Under the pieces are notes generated by a model that was given only the letters and a program-made list of their open reading frames with translations, made no database searches and was not told the DNA's origin. A program made the position numbers and the translations under genes. Shown here piece after piece: positions 12,144 to 21,276 of a stretch of DNA of 64,000 nucleotides (position 1 is the stretch's first letter; every line of letters starts with the position of its first letter). The DNA is taken from positions 825,001 through 889,000 of the forward strand of contig NZ_CP134772.1 in NCBI RefSeq assembly GCF_031882575.1. The letters run 5' to 3'. This DNA comes from Pseudomonas sp. VD-NE ins. Its GTDB lineage: Bacteria > Pseudomonadota > Gammaproteobacteria > Pseudomonadales > Pseudomonadaceae.

Positions 12144-13408
12144 ACCTGTTCAGATCGAATAGCCGCCCAACGCTGGGTTCGGTCATCGGCCGAGGGCATT
12201 TGACAGTCGCGCTGGTGGGCGTGGCGATGGCCAGCGTTTCGCTGACGTTGCTCGGCGTGCTGGCGCTGCGGGTGTACGCCGATCACAACCTGCACTTGAT
12301 CGCCCGTTCGATCAGCTACACCGTGGAAGCGGCGGTGGTGTTCAACGACAAGACCGCCGCCAACGAATCGCTGGCGCTGATTGCTTCCTCCGAAGAGGTC
12401 GCTGACGCCCAGGTGCTGGACAGTCAGGGACAATTGCTCGCGCATTGGCAGCGCCCGGAAAACGGTTTGTTCTCTGAGCTGGAAATGCAGATTACCCGCG
12501 CCATCCTGGAAAAACCCATCAGCCTGCCGATCGAGCATCAGGACCGTGAAATCGGTCGCGTACTGCTCACCGGTCATGGCGGCAGCCTGATGCGTTTTCT
12601 GCTCAGCGGTCTGGCGGGGATCATCCTCTGTACCGCGATCAGTGCCTGGGTGGCGCTCTACCTGGCACGGCGCCAATTACGCGCGATCACCGGTCCTCTG
12701 CGCAGTCTGGCCAATGTGGCCCACGCCGCACGTAGCGAACGGGCACTGGACCGCCGCGTGCCGCCGGCGCAGATCGCCGAACTCGACAACCTCGGCAATG
12801 ACTTCAACGCCTTGCTCGACGAACTGGAGTCGTGGCAAACCCACCTGCAAAACGAAAACGAAACCCTCGCTCACCAGGCCAGTCACGACAGCCTGACCGG
12901 TCTGCCGAACCGTGCCTTTTTCGAAGGGCGGTTGATCCGTGCCTTGCGCAATGCCGGCAAACACGATGAGCGGGTGGCCGTGTTGTTTCTCGACAGTGAC
13001 CGCTTCAAAGGCATCAACGACAACTTCGGTCACGCTGCGGGTGATGCTGTCCTGGTCGCCGTGGCCAACCGCGTTCGCGCGCAATTGCGCGAAGAGGATC
13101 TGGTGGCGCGGCTGGGCGGTGACGAGTTCGCCGTTCTGCTCACGCCGCTGCACAAGGTCGAAGATGCTGAGCGTATTGCCGACAAGATCCTCGCCAGCAT
13201 GGACATGCCCATCGCGCTGCCGGGCGACACCAGTGTCGTGACCTCGCTCAGTATCGGCATTGCGGTTTTTCCCGATCATGGTGTCACGCCGGGGGCCTTG
13301 CTCGATGCCGCCGATGCGGCGATGTATCAAGCCAAGCGTCTGTCGCGCGGCGCCCAATTCACGGCCGGGGCGGAGCACCCGGTCGATTCCGTTCAAACCA
13401 GGAGCTGA
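12140..13408 (+). CDS. yfiN: YfiN/TpbB-type membrane diguanylate cyclase
   Basis: The 422-residue protein makes c-di-GMP and favours biofilm growth. It has a transmembrane helix near residues 20-45, a periplasmic sensor region to about 150, a second helix (LLSGLAGIILCTAISAWVAL), a HAMP linker and a GGDEF domain. The intact catalytic motif GGDEF is at residues 326-330, preceded by HDSLTGLPNRAFF. I see no EEF-type inhibitory-site proof either way. It is co-transcribed with yfiR and yfiB, which encode its periplasmic repressor and the outer-membrane releaser. Confidence 0.92.
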   Translation: MNLFRSNSRPTLGSVIGRGHLTVALVGVAMASVSLTLLGVLALRVYADHNLHLIARSISYTVEAAVVFNDKTAANESLALIASSEEVADAQVLDSQGQLLAHWQRPENGLFSELEMQITRAILEKPISLPIEHQDREIGRVLLTGHGGSLMRFLLSGLAGIILCTAISAWVALYLARRQLRAITGPLRSLANVAHAARSERALDRRVPPAQIAELDNLGNDFNALLDELESWQTHLQNENETLAHQASHDSLTGLPNRAFFEGRLIRALRNAGKHDERVAVLFLDSDRFKGINDNFGHAAGDAVLVAVANRVRAQLREEDLVARLGGDEFAVLLTPLHKVEDAERIADKILASMDMPIALPGDTSVVTSLSIGIAVFPDHGVTPGALLDAADAAMYQAKRLSRGAQFTAGAEHPVDSVQTRS

Positions 13409-13413
13409 CTCTC

Positions 13414-13908
13414 GTGTTCACACTGTCCATTCGATCTTTTTACGCTGTGCTGTTGATGGCCGTACTGGCCCTGAGCGGTTGCCAGACCGCCCCGCAAAAA
13501 GGCCTGACGCCGGCGCAAGTCGCGGTCCTCAAACAACAGGGTTTTGAGCTGACCGACGAGGGCTGGGAGTTTGGCCTGTCCGGCAAAGTGCTGTTTGGCA
13601 GCGACGTCGAAAGCCTGAACCAGCAAAGCACCGAGATCGTCGAACGCATCGGCAAGGCCCTGCTGGGTGTCGGCATCGAGCGCGTGCGCGTCGATGGCCA
13701 CACCGATGCATCGGGCAAGGAAACCTACAACCAGCAACTGTCCCTGCGCCGTGCGAAAAGTGTCGCCAACGTGCTGGGCACGGTTGGTATGAAACAAGAG
13801 AACATCCAGTTGCAGGGCTTGGGCAGCAAAGAGCCGGTGGCGTCCAACGATACGGCAGCGGGCCGAACGGAAAACCGCCGGGTGTCGATTGTGGTCAGCG
13901 CCGACTAG
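13414..13908 (+). CDS. yfiB: YfiB, OmpA-family outer-membrane lipoprotein
   Basis: The 164-residue protein starts with GTG and has a lipoprotein signal ending in the lipobox LSGC (MAVLALSGCQTAP). The C-terminal half is an OmpA-like peptidoglycan-binding domain (VRVDGHTDASGKETYNQQLS, LGSKEPVASNDTAAGRTENRR). In P. aeruginosa, YfiB binds YfiR and so releases YfiN. The gene lies 5 bp after yfiN. Its stop codon overlaps the stop codon of the convergent LysR gene: both use the same CTAG palindrome. Confidence 0.92.
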   Translation: MFTLSIRSFYAVLLMAVLALSGCQTAPQKGLTPAQVAVLKQQGFELTDEGWEFGLSGKVLFGSDVESLNQQSTEIVERIGKALLGVGIERVRVDGHTDASGKETYNQQLSLRRAKSVANVLGTVGMKQENIQLQGLGSKEPVASNDTAAGRTENRRVSIVVSAD

Positions 13909-14852
13909 TCGGTGAACTGGATGTCGCGGGTCTGCCCCATCAGCAGACCCTGATTGCGCTCGGTCACCTCACGGATGTAATCCCACAACAGGGTAATCCG
14001 CTTCAACTTCCTCAGATCCTCCCGGCAGTACATCCAGAACTGCCGGGTGATGTCGATTTCCTCTGGCAACACCGGCAGCAGGCGGGGATCCTGCGCGGCG
14101 AGGAAGCACGGCAGTATCGCCAGCGAGCGCCCCTGTTGCGCCGCGACGAACTGCGCGATCACGCTAGTGCTGCGCAAGTTGGCGCTGGCGCCCGGCAATA
14201 CGTTCGCCAGGTACAGCAACTCCGAGCTGAACGCCAGGTCATCCACATAACTGATGAATTGATGCTTGCCCAAGTCTGCCGGGCGGCGGATCGGTGGGTG
14301 TTTGTCCAGGTAGTCCTGGGTCGCGTAGAGCTGCAAGCGGTAGTCGCAGAGTTTGCAGCAGACATACGGCCCATGTTCCGGGCGTTCGAGGGCGATGACG
14401 ATGTCGGCTTCGCGCTTGGACAGGCTGATGAAGTGCGGCAGCGGCAGGATGTCCACCGAGATCGCCGGGTAGGCGTCGACGAAATGACTCAGCTGCGGGG
14501 TGATGAAAAAACTGCCGAAACCTTCGGTGCAGCCCATGCGCACATGCCCGGAGAGTGCCACGCCGGAACCTGACACTTGCTCGCAGGCCATGTGCAATGT
14601 GCTTTCGATCGACTCGGCATAACCGAGCAACCGCTGACCTTCGCTGGTCAGGACGAAGCCGCTGGTCCGCGACTTCTCGAACAGCAAAGTGCCCAACGCC
14701 GCTTCCAGCGAACTGATCCGCCGCGACACGGTGGTGTAGTCGACGGCCAGCCGTTTGGCGGCGGTGCTGGCCTTGCGGGTGCGGGCGACTTCGAGGAAAA
14801 ACTTGAGGTCGTCCCAGTTCAGCGAGCCTAGAGAGGTGATGTTTTTTTGCAT
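13905..14852 (-). CDS. LysR-family transcriptional regulator, divergent from mmsA
   Basis: The 315-residue protein has an N-terminal winged helix-turn-helix (LKFFLEVARTRKASTAAKRL, followed by DYTTVSRRISSLEAALGTLLFEK) and a LysR substrate-binding domain. It is transcribed away from mmsA with a 149-bp spacer, so control of mmsAB is the natural inference. The regulator of mmsAB in P. aeruginosa (MmsR) is of the AraC family, so the symbol is not transferred. An upstream in-frame start at 14921 exists, but the ATG at 14852 gives the normal spacing from N-terminus to the HTH. Confidence 0.85.
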   Translation of the reverse strand: MQKNITSLGSLNWDDLKFFLEVARTRKASTAAKRLAVDYTTVSRRISSLEAALGTLLFEKSRTSGFVLTSEGQRLLGYAESIESTLHMACEQVSGSGVALSGHVRMGCTEGFGSFFITPQLSHFVDAYPAISVDILPLPHFISLSKREADIVIALERPEHGPYVCCKLCDYRLQLYATQDYLDKHPPIRRPADLGKHQFISYVDDLAFSSELLYLANVLPGASANLRSTSVIAQFVAAQQGRSLAILPCFLAAQDPRLLPVLPEEIDITRQFWMYCREDLRKLKRITLLWDYIREVTERNQGLLMGQTRDIQFTD

Positions 14853-15001
14853 GATGGACGGGCTTATATGTGCGTTCTTATTAGAAGTTTGCACATCTAT
14901 ACTCCAAAAACAGTCCGACAACCAACTCGTGACACACGCCTCATCTCAAGGCGAACCTTTCGCCTTGGCTCCTACGATAAAAACAAGTTTCGGAGACCAG
15001 C

Positions 15002-16528
15002 ATGAACGCATCGCTTACGCCCAACGACACCACGCTGCAGAAGGTCAAACTGCTGATCGACGGCGAATGGGTCGAGTCGCAGACCACCGAATGGCACGAC
15101 ATCGTCAACCCGGCGACCCAGCAAGTGCTGGCCAAAGTCCCGTTCGCCACCGCCGCTGAAATCGATGCTGCCGTCAGCGCCGCCCAGCGCGCCTTCCAGA
15201 CCTGGAAACTGACCCCGATCGGCGCGCGCATGCGCATCATGCTCAAGCTGCAAGCGCTGATCCGCGAACACTCCAAACGCATCGCCGTGGTGCTGAGCGC
15301 CGAGCAGGGCAAAACCATTGCCGACGCCGAGGGCGATATTTTCCGAGGTCTGGAAGTGGTCGAGCATGCTTGCTCCATCGGCAGCCTGCAGATGGGCGAG
15401 TTCGCCGAAAATGTCGCCGGCGGCGTCGATACCTACACCTTGCGCCAGCCGATCGGCGTGTGCGCGGGCATCACTCCGTTCAACTTCCCGGCGATGATCC
15501 CGCTGTGGATGTTCCCGATGGCCATCGCCTGCGGCAACACCTTCGTCTTGAAACCTTCGGAACAGGATCCGCTGTCGACCATGTTGCTGGTGGAGTTGGC
15601 CATTGAGGCCGGCGTTCCGGCGGGCGTGTTGAACGTGGTTCATGGCGGTAAAGACGTGGTCGATGGCCTGTGCACGCACAAGGACATCAAAGCCGTGTCC
15701 TTCGTCGGTTCGACCGCTGTTGGCACTCACGTTTACGACCTGGCCGGCAAGCACGGCAAACGCGTGCAATCGATGATGGGCGCGAAGAACCACGCTGTGG
15801 TGCTGGCCGATGCCAATCGCGAGCAAGCGCTGAATGCACTGGTCGGCGCCGGTTTCGGTGCGGCCGGGCAACGTTGCATGGCCACCTCGGTGGTGGTGCT
15901 GGTCGGTGCGGCGAAACAATGGCTGCCGGACCTGAAAGCGCTGGCGCAGAAACTCACCGTCAACGCCGGCAACGAGCCGGGCACCGATGTTGGCCCGGTG
16001 ATCTCGAAGAAAGCCAAGGCACGAATTCTCGATCTGATCGAAAGCGGCATCAAGGAAGGCGCAAAGCTGGAGCTGGACGGTCGCGACATCAAGGTGCCGG
16101 GTTACGAGCAAGGCAACTTTGTCGGCCCGACCCTGTTCTCGGGCGTGACCACCGACATGCAGATCTACACCCAGGAAATCTTCGGCCCGGTGCTGGTGGT
16201 GCTGGAAGTCGACACCCTTGATCAGGCGATCGCGCTTGTCAACGCCAACCCGTTCGGCAACGGCACGGGCCTGTTCACCCAGAGTGGTGCGGCGGCGCGT
16301 AAATTCCAGACGGAAATCGACGTCGGCCAGGTCGGCATCAATATCCCGATTCCAGTTCCGGTGCCGTTCTTCAGCTTCACCGGTTCGCGCGGTTCGAAAC
16401 TCGGCGACCTCGGCCCGTACGGCAAGCAAGTGGTGCAGTTCTACACGCAGACCAAAACGGTCACGGCGCGTTGGTTCGATGACGACAGCGTCAACGACGG
16501 CGTGAACACCACCATCAACCTGCGCTGA
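15002..16528 (+). CDS. mmsA: Methylmalonate-semialdehyde dehydrogenase (CoA-acylating)
   Basis: The 508-residue enzyme belongs to the aldehyde dehydrogenase superfamily and converts methylmalonate semialdehyde to propionyl-CoA in the valine pathway. The segment [20 protein letters not shown], the NAD-binding region [20 protein letters not shown] and the catalytic Cys292 in [16 protein letters not shown] are visible. The 3-hydroxyisobutyrate dehydrogenase gene follows after 10 bp, the usual mmsAB pair. The length is normal for the family. Confidence 0.95.
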   Translation: MNASLTPNDTTLQKVKLLIDGEWVESQTTEWHDIVNPATQQVLAKVPFATAAEIDAAVSAAQRAFQTWKLTPIGARMRIMLKLQALIREHSKRIAVVLSAEQGKTIADAEGDIFRGLEVVEHACSIGSLQMGEFAENVAGGVDTYTLRQPIGVCAGITPFNFPAMIPLWMFPMAIACGNTFVLKPSEQDPLSTMLLVELAIEAGVPAGVLNVVHGGKDVVDGLCTHKDIKAVSFVGSTAVGTHVYDLAGKHGKRVQSMMGAKNHAVVLADANREQALNALVGAGFGAAGQRCMATSVVVLVGAAKQWLPDLKALAQKLTVNAGNEPGTDVGPVISKKAKARILDLIESGIKEGAKLELDGRDIKVPGYEQGNFVGPTLFSGVTTDMQIYTQEIFGPVLVVLEVDTLDQAIALVNANPFGNGTGLFTQSGAAARKFQTEIDVGQVGINIPIPVPVPFFSFTGSRGSKLGDLGPYGKQVVQFYTQTKTVTARWFDDDSVNDGVNTTINLR

Positions 16529-16538
16529 GGAATCGATC

Positions 16539-17426
16539 ATGAAAATCGCATTTATCGGTCTGGGCAACATGGGCGCGCCGATGGCGCGCAACCTGATCAA
16601 GGCTGGCCACTCACTGAACCTGGTCGACCTGAACAAAACCGTGCTGGCGGAACTGGAGCAACTGGGCGGGACCATTCGCGCTTCGGCCCGTGAAGCCGCC
16701 GAAGACGCCGAACTGGTGATCACCATGCTACCGGCGGCGGTGCATGTGCGCAGTGTCTGGCTCGGTGAGGACGGTGTGCTGGCAGGCATTCGCCAAGGTG
16801 TGCCAGCGGTGGATTGCAGCACCATCGATCCGCAGACTGCCCGCGATGTAGCGGCCGCTGCGGCGAAACAAGGCGTGGCCATGGCCGATGCGCCGGTGTC
16901 CGGTGGTACTGGCGGTGCGACTGCCGGCACGTTGACCTTTATGGTTGGCGCCACCCCGGAACTGTTCGCCACGCTGCAACCGGTGCTGGCGCAGATGGGC
17001 CGCAACATCGTGCATTGCGGCGAAGTCGGCACCGGGCAGATCGCCAAGATCTGCAACAACCTGCTGCTGGCGATTTCGATGGTCGGTGTCAGCGAGGCGA
17101 TGGCATTGGGTGATGCGTTGGGCATCGACACCTCGGTGCTGGCCGGGATCATCAATAGCTCGACCGGGCGCTGCTGGAGTTCGGAGATGTACAACCCGTG
17201 GCCGGGTATCGTCGAAACGGCGCCGGCTTCGCGCGGTTATACCGGCGGTTTCGGTGCCGAGTTAATGCTCAAGGATCTGGGCCTGGCCACGGAAGCGGCG
17301 CGTCAGGCGCATCAACCGGTGGTGCTCGGCGCGGTGGCGCAGCAGTTGTATCAGGCGATGAGCCAGCGTGGGGACGGCGGGAAAGACTTCTCGGCGATCA
17401 TCAACAGCTATCGCAAGCCGCAATAG
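16539..17426 (+). CDS. mmsB: 3-hydroxyisobutyrate dehydrogenase
   Basis: The 295-residue protein oxidises 3-hydroxyisobutyrate to methylmalonate semialdehyde, the substrate of MmsA. The N-terminal Rossmann motif FIGLGNMGAPMARNLIKAGH, the family signature DAPVSGGTGGATAGTLTFMVG and the catalytic-lysine segment GQIAKICNNLLLAIS are intact. It forms one operon with mmsA and ends before a strong terminator. Confidence 0.95.
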   Translation: MKIAFIGLGNMGAPMARNLIKAGHSLNLVDLNKTVLAELEQLGGTIRASAREAAEDAELVITMLPAAVHVRSVWLGEDGVLAGIRQGVPAVDCSTIDPQTARDVAAAAAKQGVAMADAPVSGGTGGATAGTLTFMVGATPELFATLQPVLAQMGRNIVHCGEVGTGQIAKICNNLLLAISMVGVSEAMALGDALGIDTSVLAGIINSSTGRCWSSEMYNPWPGIVETAPASRGYTGGFGAELMLKDLGLATEAARQAHQPVVLGAVAQQLYQAMSQRGDGGKDFSAIINSYRKPQ

Positions 17427-17467
17427 AAGGACAGTGCTGAACGCACTGTAGGGATCCAACATTGTTT

Positions 17468-17504
17468 GCCGGGAAATCACGTCGGGTGATCTCCCGGCTT
17501 TTTT
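17468..17504. terminator. Terminator between mmsB and the cupin gene
   Basis: GCCGGGAAATCAC pairs with GTGATCTCCCGGC around a short loop, followed by TTTTTT on the plus strand. It ends mmsAB, and it lies directly after the stop of the convergent cupin gene. Confidence 0.88.
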
Positions 17505-17507
17505 GCA

Positions 17508-17852
17508 TCAGGCGAACACGAAATATTTGCGCACGGTCTCAACCACTTCCCACGTGCCTTTCATCCCCGGCTCAACCACGAAGATATCGCCGGCACGCAG
17601 ATGAATCGGCGCCATGCCGTCCGGGGTGATCACGCAGTAGCCTTCCTGGAAATGGCAGTACTCCCACTTCACATAATCGACGCGCCACTTGCCCGGTGTG
17701 CAGATCCACGTGCCCATGATCTTGCTGCCGTCTTCGCTGGTGTAGGCGTTGAGGTTGACGGTGTGCGGGTCGCCTTCGAGTTTTTCCCATTTGCAGGCAT
17801 CGAGTACCGGCAGCGGATGGGTGTCGCGTAGAACGGTGATGGGGGCGGTCAT
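17508..17852 (-). CDS. Small cupin-domain protein (EutQ/ureidoglycine-type cupin)
   Basis: The 114-residue product is one cupin barrel (segments WICTPGKWRVDYVKWEYCHF, EGYCVITPDGMAPIHLRAGD, FVVEPGMKGTWEV), close to the cupin_3 family. Such proteins have varied or unknown roles, and no substrate can be given. An upstream in-frame start at 17945 exists, but the ATG at 17852 fits the domain start. It is convergent with mmsAB and divergent from the large cluster that starts at 18364. Confidence 0.75.
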   Translation of the reverse strand: MTAPITVLRDTHPLPVLDACKWEKLEGDPHTVNLNAYTSEDGSKIMGTWICTPGKWRVDYVKWEYCHFQEGYCVITPDGMAPIHLRAGDIFVVEPGMKGTWEVVETVRKYFVFA

Positions 17853-18363
17853 GTGTCGGCTCCAGACAAGGCGATCAAACGGAAGCTGCACCCTATAGCG
17901 CCGTGCCTGGGCCCAGATGTCTGTGCTCGACATGCAGATATCCATAAACGCTGCCAGGTTTTACGGATCGGGGAGTAAACCTTCCAGCAAAATCAATTAA
18001 CGGCAGTACTGACCTGAAACAAAGGTTATGAAGTTATAACTATTTTACTTGTCTGGTTTTTACTTTTGGTACGTCTGTTCCGTTGCGTCCTTAGTTGCTT
18101 TCGATAGTCAGTCTGCCTGATAGCGCGGGCGCCCCACCATACCCCGTCTTTGTTAAGTAAATAAGTCGTTCGCCGCACCAGGGAGGTGCGGTGTCGGTGG
18201 GTTTTGCAGACTTTTTTCGAGTTGTAAAAAAACCTTGAATAGTTCGTTGACTCTCCCCTTAAGGGCAGAGTTTAGATTCCCGCCGCGTGAGAAGTTGCTG
18301 TGGGAAAAGTTACTTTTCATAAGTCGAATTCATGAAGTAGCCACGACATATAGGGAGATAGAA
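17853..18363. other. 511-bp AT-rich intergenic region upstream of the biosynthetic cluster
   Basis: No convincing gene is present. The stretch around 17990-18060 and 18150-18360 is clearly richer in A and T than the flanking genes. It contains a 7-bp perfect stem-loop at 18173-18191 (CCGCACC with GGTGCGG) with no adjacent T-run, the MerR-type promoter at 18247-18278, and the ribosome binding site GGGAG just before the ACP start at 18364. The long leader suggests that control of the cluster is concentrated here. Confidence 0.7.
18247..18278 (+). promoter_or_regulatory. Putative MerR-type promoter/operator of the biosynthetic cluster
   Basis: A -35 box TTGACT (18247-18252) and a -10 box TAGATT (18273-18278) are separated by 20 bp, longer than the normal 17. 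The spacer is filled by an inverted repeat centred on CCTTAAGG; 10 of 12 half-site positions match over 18249-18272. Over-long spacers with a palindrome between the boxes are the hallmark of promoters activated by MerR-family proteins. A nearly identical element sits before the quinone-reductase gene at 34364-34333. Predicted transcription would begin about 75-80 bp before the ACP start codon. Confidence 0.7.
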
Positions 18364-18933
18364 ATGAACAATCCATTGGACTTGGAACATGTCGTTGCCA
18401 GCACTCGCGAAATCCTCGCACAGCTGTTGGTGATGGATGCGAATGACATCGAAGAAAACAGCAGCATCGTCGAAGACCTCGGTGCCGACTCGCTGGACAT
18501 CGTCGACCTGAGCTTCCAGTTGGGCCGCCAATATGGCTGCACACTGCCGAAAACCAGCGTGCTCGACCATGCGGTGGCGGTTTGCGGTGATGCCAGCGAG
18601 TTTCTCGCCAACGGTCGCATTACCGAAAGCGGCAAGCAGTTGCTTGAGCAAAGCCTGAGCGCCTACACCCCGGATCAACTGAAGGCTGGCATGCAACCGG
18701 CTCAGGTGTTCGCCGCGACCACGGTGCGTAACTGGGCCAACCAGTGCCGCAATCTTTTCAACTTCCTGCCGGCGACCTGCCCGGATTGCAACGCTCACCA
18801 AGCGGTTCTGAACGAGCGTCAACAAGTGGTCTGTTGCGCGTGCAGTGCGCGCCTGGTGCCGGCGGATGGCGATGAAGTGTCGCGTCAATTGGTTGAGCAG
18901 TTTGTCACCACTCACGCCAAAGAAGCGGTGTAG
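18364..18933 (+). CDS. Acyl carrier protein with C-terminal zinc-ribbon-like extension
   Basis: The 189-residue protein begins with an acyl carrier protein domain (residues about 5-85). Its phosphopantetheine site is Ser43 in EDLGADSLDIVDL. Normal ACPs are about 80 residues long; here about 100 residues follow. They include a helical stretch and two CxxC motifs (Cys139-Cys142 in CPDC, Cys157-Cys160 in CCAC) that look like a zinc ribbon. It is the first gene of the cluster, follows a good ribosome binding site (GGGAG), and lies 8 bp before the first ketosynthase gene. It is inferred to carry the growing chain; the tail may dock a partner enzyme. The ACP call is firm, the metal site is inference. 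Confidence 0.88.
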   Translation: MNNPLDLEHVVASTREILAQLLVMDANDIEENSSIVEDLGADSLDIVDLSFQLGRQYGCTLPKTSVLDHAVAVCGDASEFLANGRITESGKQLLEQSLSAYTPDQLKAGMQPAQVFAATTVRNWANQCRNLFNFLPATCPDCNAHQAVLNERQQVVCCACSARLVPADGDEVSRQLVEQFVTTHAKEAV

Positions 18934-18941
18934 GAGTTCTC

Positions 18942-20216
18942 ATGCGGGCACGAGAAGTCTATGTGAGCGGGTTCGGTCTGGTGGCGCCCATGGCGCTGGA
19001 CGCTGCCACGTTGTTCGAGCGGATTTGCCGGAAGCAATCCTGTGTCCGCGAACATCCCCGGTTCAAGGCGCTGGGATTCAACAACAGCGCAGCCGGATTT
19101 ATCGACGATACGCAGTGGCAGCGCATCGGGGCCGGTTTCGGCGGCAACGCGGCTCTGCACCCACGGCAAAGTGTGCTGGCCGAGTACGTTGCCCGGCAGG
19201 CGCTGGAGCACGCCGGCCTGACGCCGGCAGACTTTGCTCACAGTCGCAGCGGTCTGTTTCTGGGGGCCAACAAGTATTGTGCCGACAGCCACGATCTGCA
19301 GCGGCTCAGCCGTTGCATGGATGAGGCCGGACGTGTCGACCTCGACCGTCTGCTGGACAGTCCGGCACCGTCCAGTGCGACCTTCATCCGACGGGTCGAT
19401 CAACAGACGCAGCATCTGGCCGATCGGCTCGGCATCCGCGATCACATCTCGACCCATTCCGATGCCTGTGCCGCCGGCACCATGGCCATCGGCAGTGCTT
19501 ACCGGGCCATCGAGCGCGGAGAGATCGATCTGGCTATCTGCGGCGCCGTCGAACTGATGGCCAACGAACTGCCTTATTACATGTTCAACAGCCTCGGCGC
19601 GCTCTGTCAGGCCGACTTGCCGGCGAGCGAACAGAGTCGCCCGTTCATGCCAGACCGTAGCGGTTTTGTCCTCAGCGAAGGCTCGGCGATGGTCATTCTC
19701 GAATCCGCTGAACACGCCCAACGGCGCAAGGCTGCGACACTGGGCCGGGTGTTGGGTTACGCGAATGTCTGCGAGGCGCAGAAAATGACCTCTAGCAGTC
19801 GCGACGGCAGTAAATACGAGGAATGCATGGAAGCTGCAATCGAAGACGCCGGGCTGCTGCGCAGCGCCGTGCAACACGTCAACACCCACGGCACCTCCAC
19901 GCAGGCCAATGACAGTTGTGAAGCGTTGGCGCTGCAGCGGTTGTTTGGCGGTTGCCAGGACTTCATGACCTTCACCGCCAACAAGTCCGCCATCGGTCAT
20001 TCGCTGGCCGGCAGTGGCGCGATCGAAGCAGTGCTGTCGCTGATGAGCCTGCGTGACGGCGTGCTGTTGCCCACGCTGAATTACGACCCCGAGCGTGCCG
20101 AATACCCTTCGCTGAAGTTCTTGAGCGAGCCGGTGCGACAACCGATCAACGTGGTGATGTCCAACTCGTTCGGCTTTGGCGGCATCAACAGCTCGCTGGT
20201 TCTGGGGAGGGCATGA
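18942..20216 (+). CDS. Beta-ketoacyl-ACP synthase, catalytically intact (KS1)
   Basis: The 424-residue protein has the FabF/KS-alpha fold with all catalytic residues: Cys176 in DACAAG, His316 in NTHGTST, and Lys348/His353 in NKSAIGH. It should condense an ACP-bound acyl chain with malonyl-ACP. The N-terminus is MRAREVYVSGFGLVAP. The gene directly precedes a degenerate partner ketosynthase (KS2), an arrangement like the KS/CLF pairs of type II polyketide synthases. The ribosome binding site TAGGAG overlaps the stop codon of the ACP gene. It is not the housekeeping FabB or FabF, judging from context and divergence. Confidence 0.88.
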   Translation: MRAREVYVSGFGLVAPMALDAATLFERICRKQSCVREHPRFKALGFNNSAAGFIDDTQWQRIGAGFGGNAALHPRQSVLAEYVARQALEHAGLTPADFAHSRSGLFLGANKYCADSHDLQRLSRCMDEAGRVDLDRLLDSPAPSSATFIRRVDQQTQHLADRLGIRDHISTHSDACAAGTMAIGSAYRAIERGEIDLAICGAVELMANELPYYMFNSLGALCQADLPASEQSRPFMPDRSGFVLSEGSAMVILESAEHAQRRKAATLGRVLGYANVCEAQKMTSSSRDGSKYEECMEAAIEDAGLLRSAVQHVNTHGTSTQANDSCEALALQRLFGGCQDFMTFTANKSAIGHSLAGSGAIEAVLSLMSLRDGVLLPTLNYDPERAEYPSLKFLSEPVRQPINVVMSNSFGFGGINSSLVLGRA

Positions 20217-20217
20217 G

Positions 20218-21276
20218 ATGAACCGAGCCATCTATCTCAATGCCGCTGCGGTGCTGAATGTGGCGGGCAGTGAATGCGCTGACTTGCTCGGCACACCCTG
20301 CGCGGCGCAACCGCTGGCCTTTGACGCACAGCGTCAGGCGTTTGCCTTGCCGACCCCGCGACTGGCCAGTGACCTGTTTGATCGCAAGATCCAGCGCAGC
20401 GTCGAACCGCAGGGCTTGCGCCTGTTGCATTGCGCCGCACGGCTGGCGCCAGCACTGGCCGCGATGCAATTGCCCGCGTCACGCATTGCGCTGACAGCGG
20501 CCATTCCCGAAGTCGATGCGCCGAGTCCTTGCTGGGATGCGGTGCAGGCGATCATCGAACAGCCGCAAAAACAACTGGCGCAGTTATTGGCCAACACGCC
20601 GCCCCTGCATGCGCTGACCCTGCTCAACAGCAGCGTCATGGCTTATGTCGCCGAAGCATTGAATTGCCACGGGCCGATGGGCGGATTTTGTTCCCAGGAC
20701 AACGCCGGGCTGGATGCGCTGATCGAAGCCTGCCAGCAGATCGGCGAGCGGCATGCCGACGCCGCGTTGGTGGTCAGCAGCAGTCCGAACCTGACCCCGG
20801 CCCTGTACCTGCGCGAGCCCGATCAGGCGAGCGAACCGATGTTCGGTGAGGGCGCCGCCGCGCTGTTGCTGGCGTCGACACCCCCGCCGGGTGCGGCACA
20901 CGCCGTGCGCATTGCCGGGTTTGCCCGTGGTTACAGCACGGATCCGCAACGATCTGTGGCGGTGGGTCGGCGCGTGATCGACCAGGTCTTGAGTGTCGAG
21001 AAACTGCGGGTCGGCGACGTCGAGCATATCGTCGGCAATTGCGCTGACGGGCAAGTGATGAAGTTGCTCGAAGCTTTCCCGCGCGAGATTCGCAGTACCC
21101 GCGCCATGACCGGTGAACTGGGCGCCAGCGGTTTGCTGACCGAGGTCGCATTGACCTTGCACCTCAGCCGTGAAGTCGCGGCGACGCCGGGCTACACGTT
21201 GCTTGTCAGCCACACTCGCGCCGGTCACTGGGGCGCATTGCTGTTGGCCAGTGAAACCATGGAGAAGCACGCATGA
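20218..21276 (+). CDS. Degenerate ketosynthase, chain-length-factor-like (KS2)
   Basis: The 352-residue protein has a ketosynthase-like layout but lacks the whole active site. The expected Cys position carries Asp161 (FCSQDNAGLDAL), the HGTS motif is replaced by GNCADG (about 273-278), and the NKSxxGH motif by TGELGASG (about 298-305). It is about 60 residues shorter than a normal KS. Similar loss of Cys and His is known for chain length factors (KS-beta) that pair with an active KS. Its ATG lies just after the KS1 stop, so the two should be made in equal amounts. It is inferred to form a heterodimer with KS1. An upstream in-frame start at 20176 overlaps KS1 and is not favoured. Confidence 0.8.
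   Translation: MNRAIYLNAAAVLNVAGSECADLLGTPCAAQPLAFDAQRQAFALPTPRLASDLFDRKIQRSVEPQGLRLLHCAARLAPALAAMQLPASRIALTAAIPEVDAPSPCWDAVQAIIEQPQKQLAQLLANTPPLHALTLLNSSVMAYVAEALNCHGPMGGFCSQDNAGLDALIEACQQIGERHADAALVVSSSPNLTPALYLREPDQASEPMFGEGAAALLLASTPPPGAAHAVRIAGFARGYSTDPQRSVAVGRRVIDQVLSVEKLRVGDVEHIVGNCADGQVMKLLEAFPREIRSTRAMTGELGASGLLTEVALTLHLSREVAATPGYTLLVSHTRAGHWGALLLASETMEKHA

Noticed and set aside
14972..17194. Minus-strand frame of about 740 codons
   Set aside because: It is antisense to mmsA and mmsB, both full length with intact active sites; the frame shows no protein family features.
20218..21276. KS2 as a pseudogene
   Set aside because: The frame is full and coupled to its neighbours, and KS4 shows a parallel loss of catalytic residues, so selection for a non-catalytic partner is more likely than decay.
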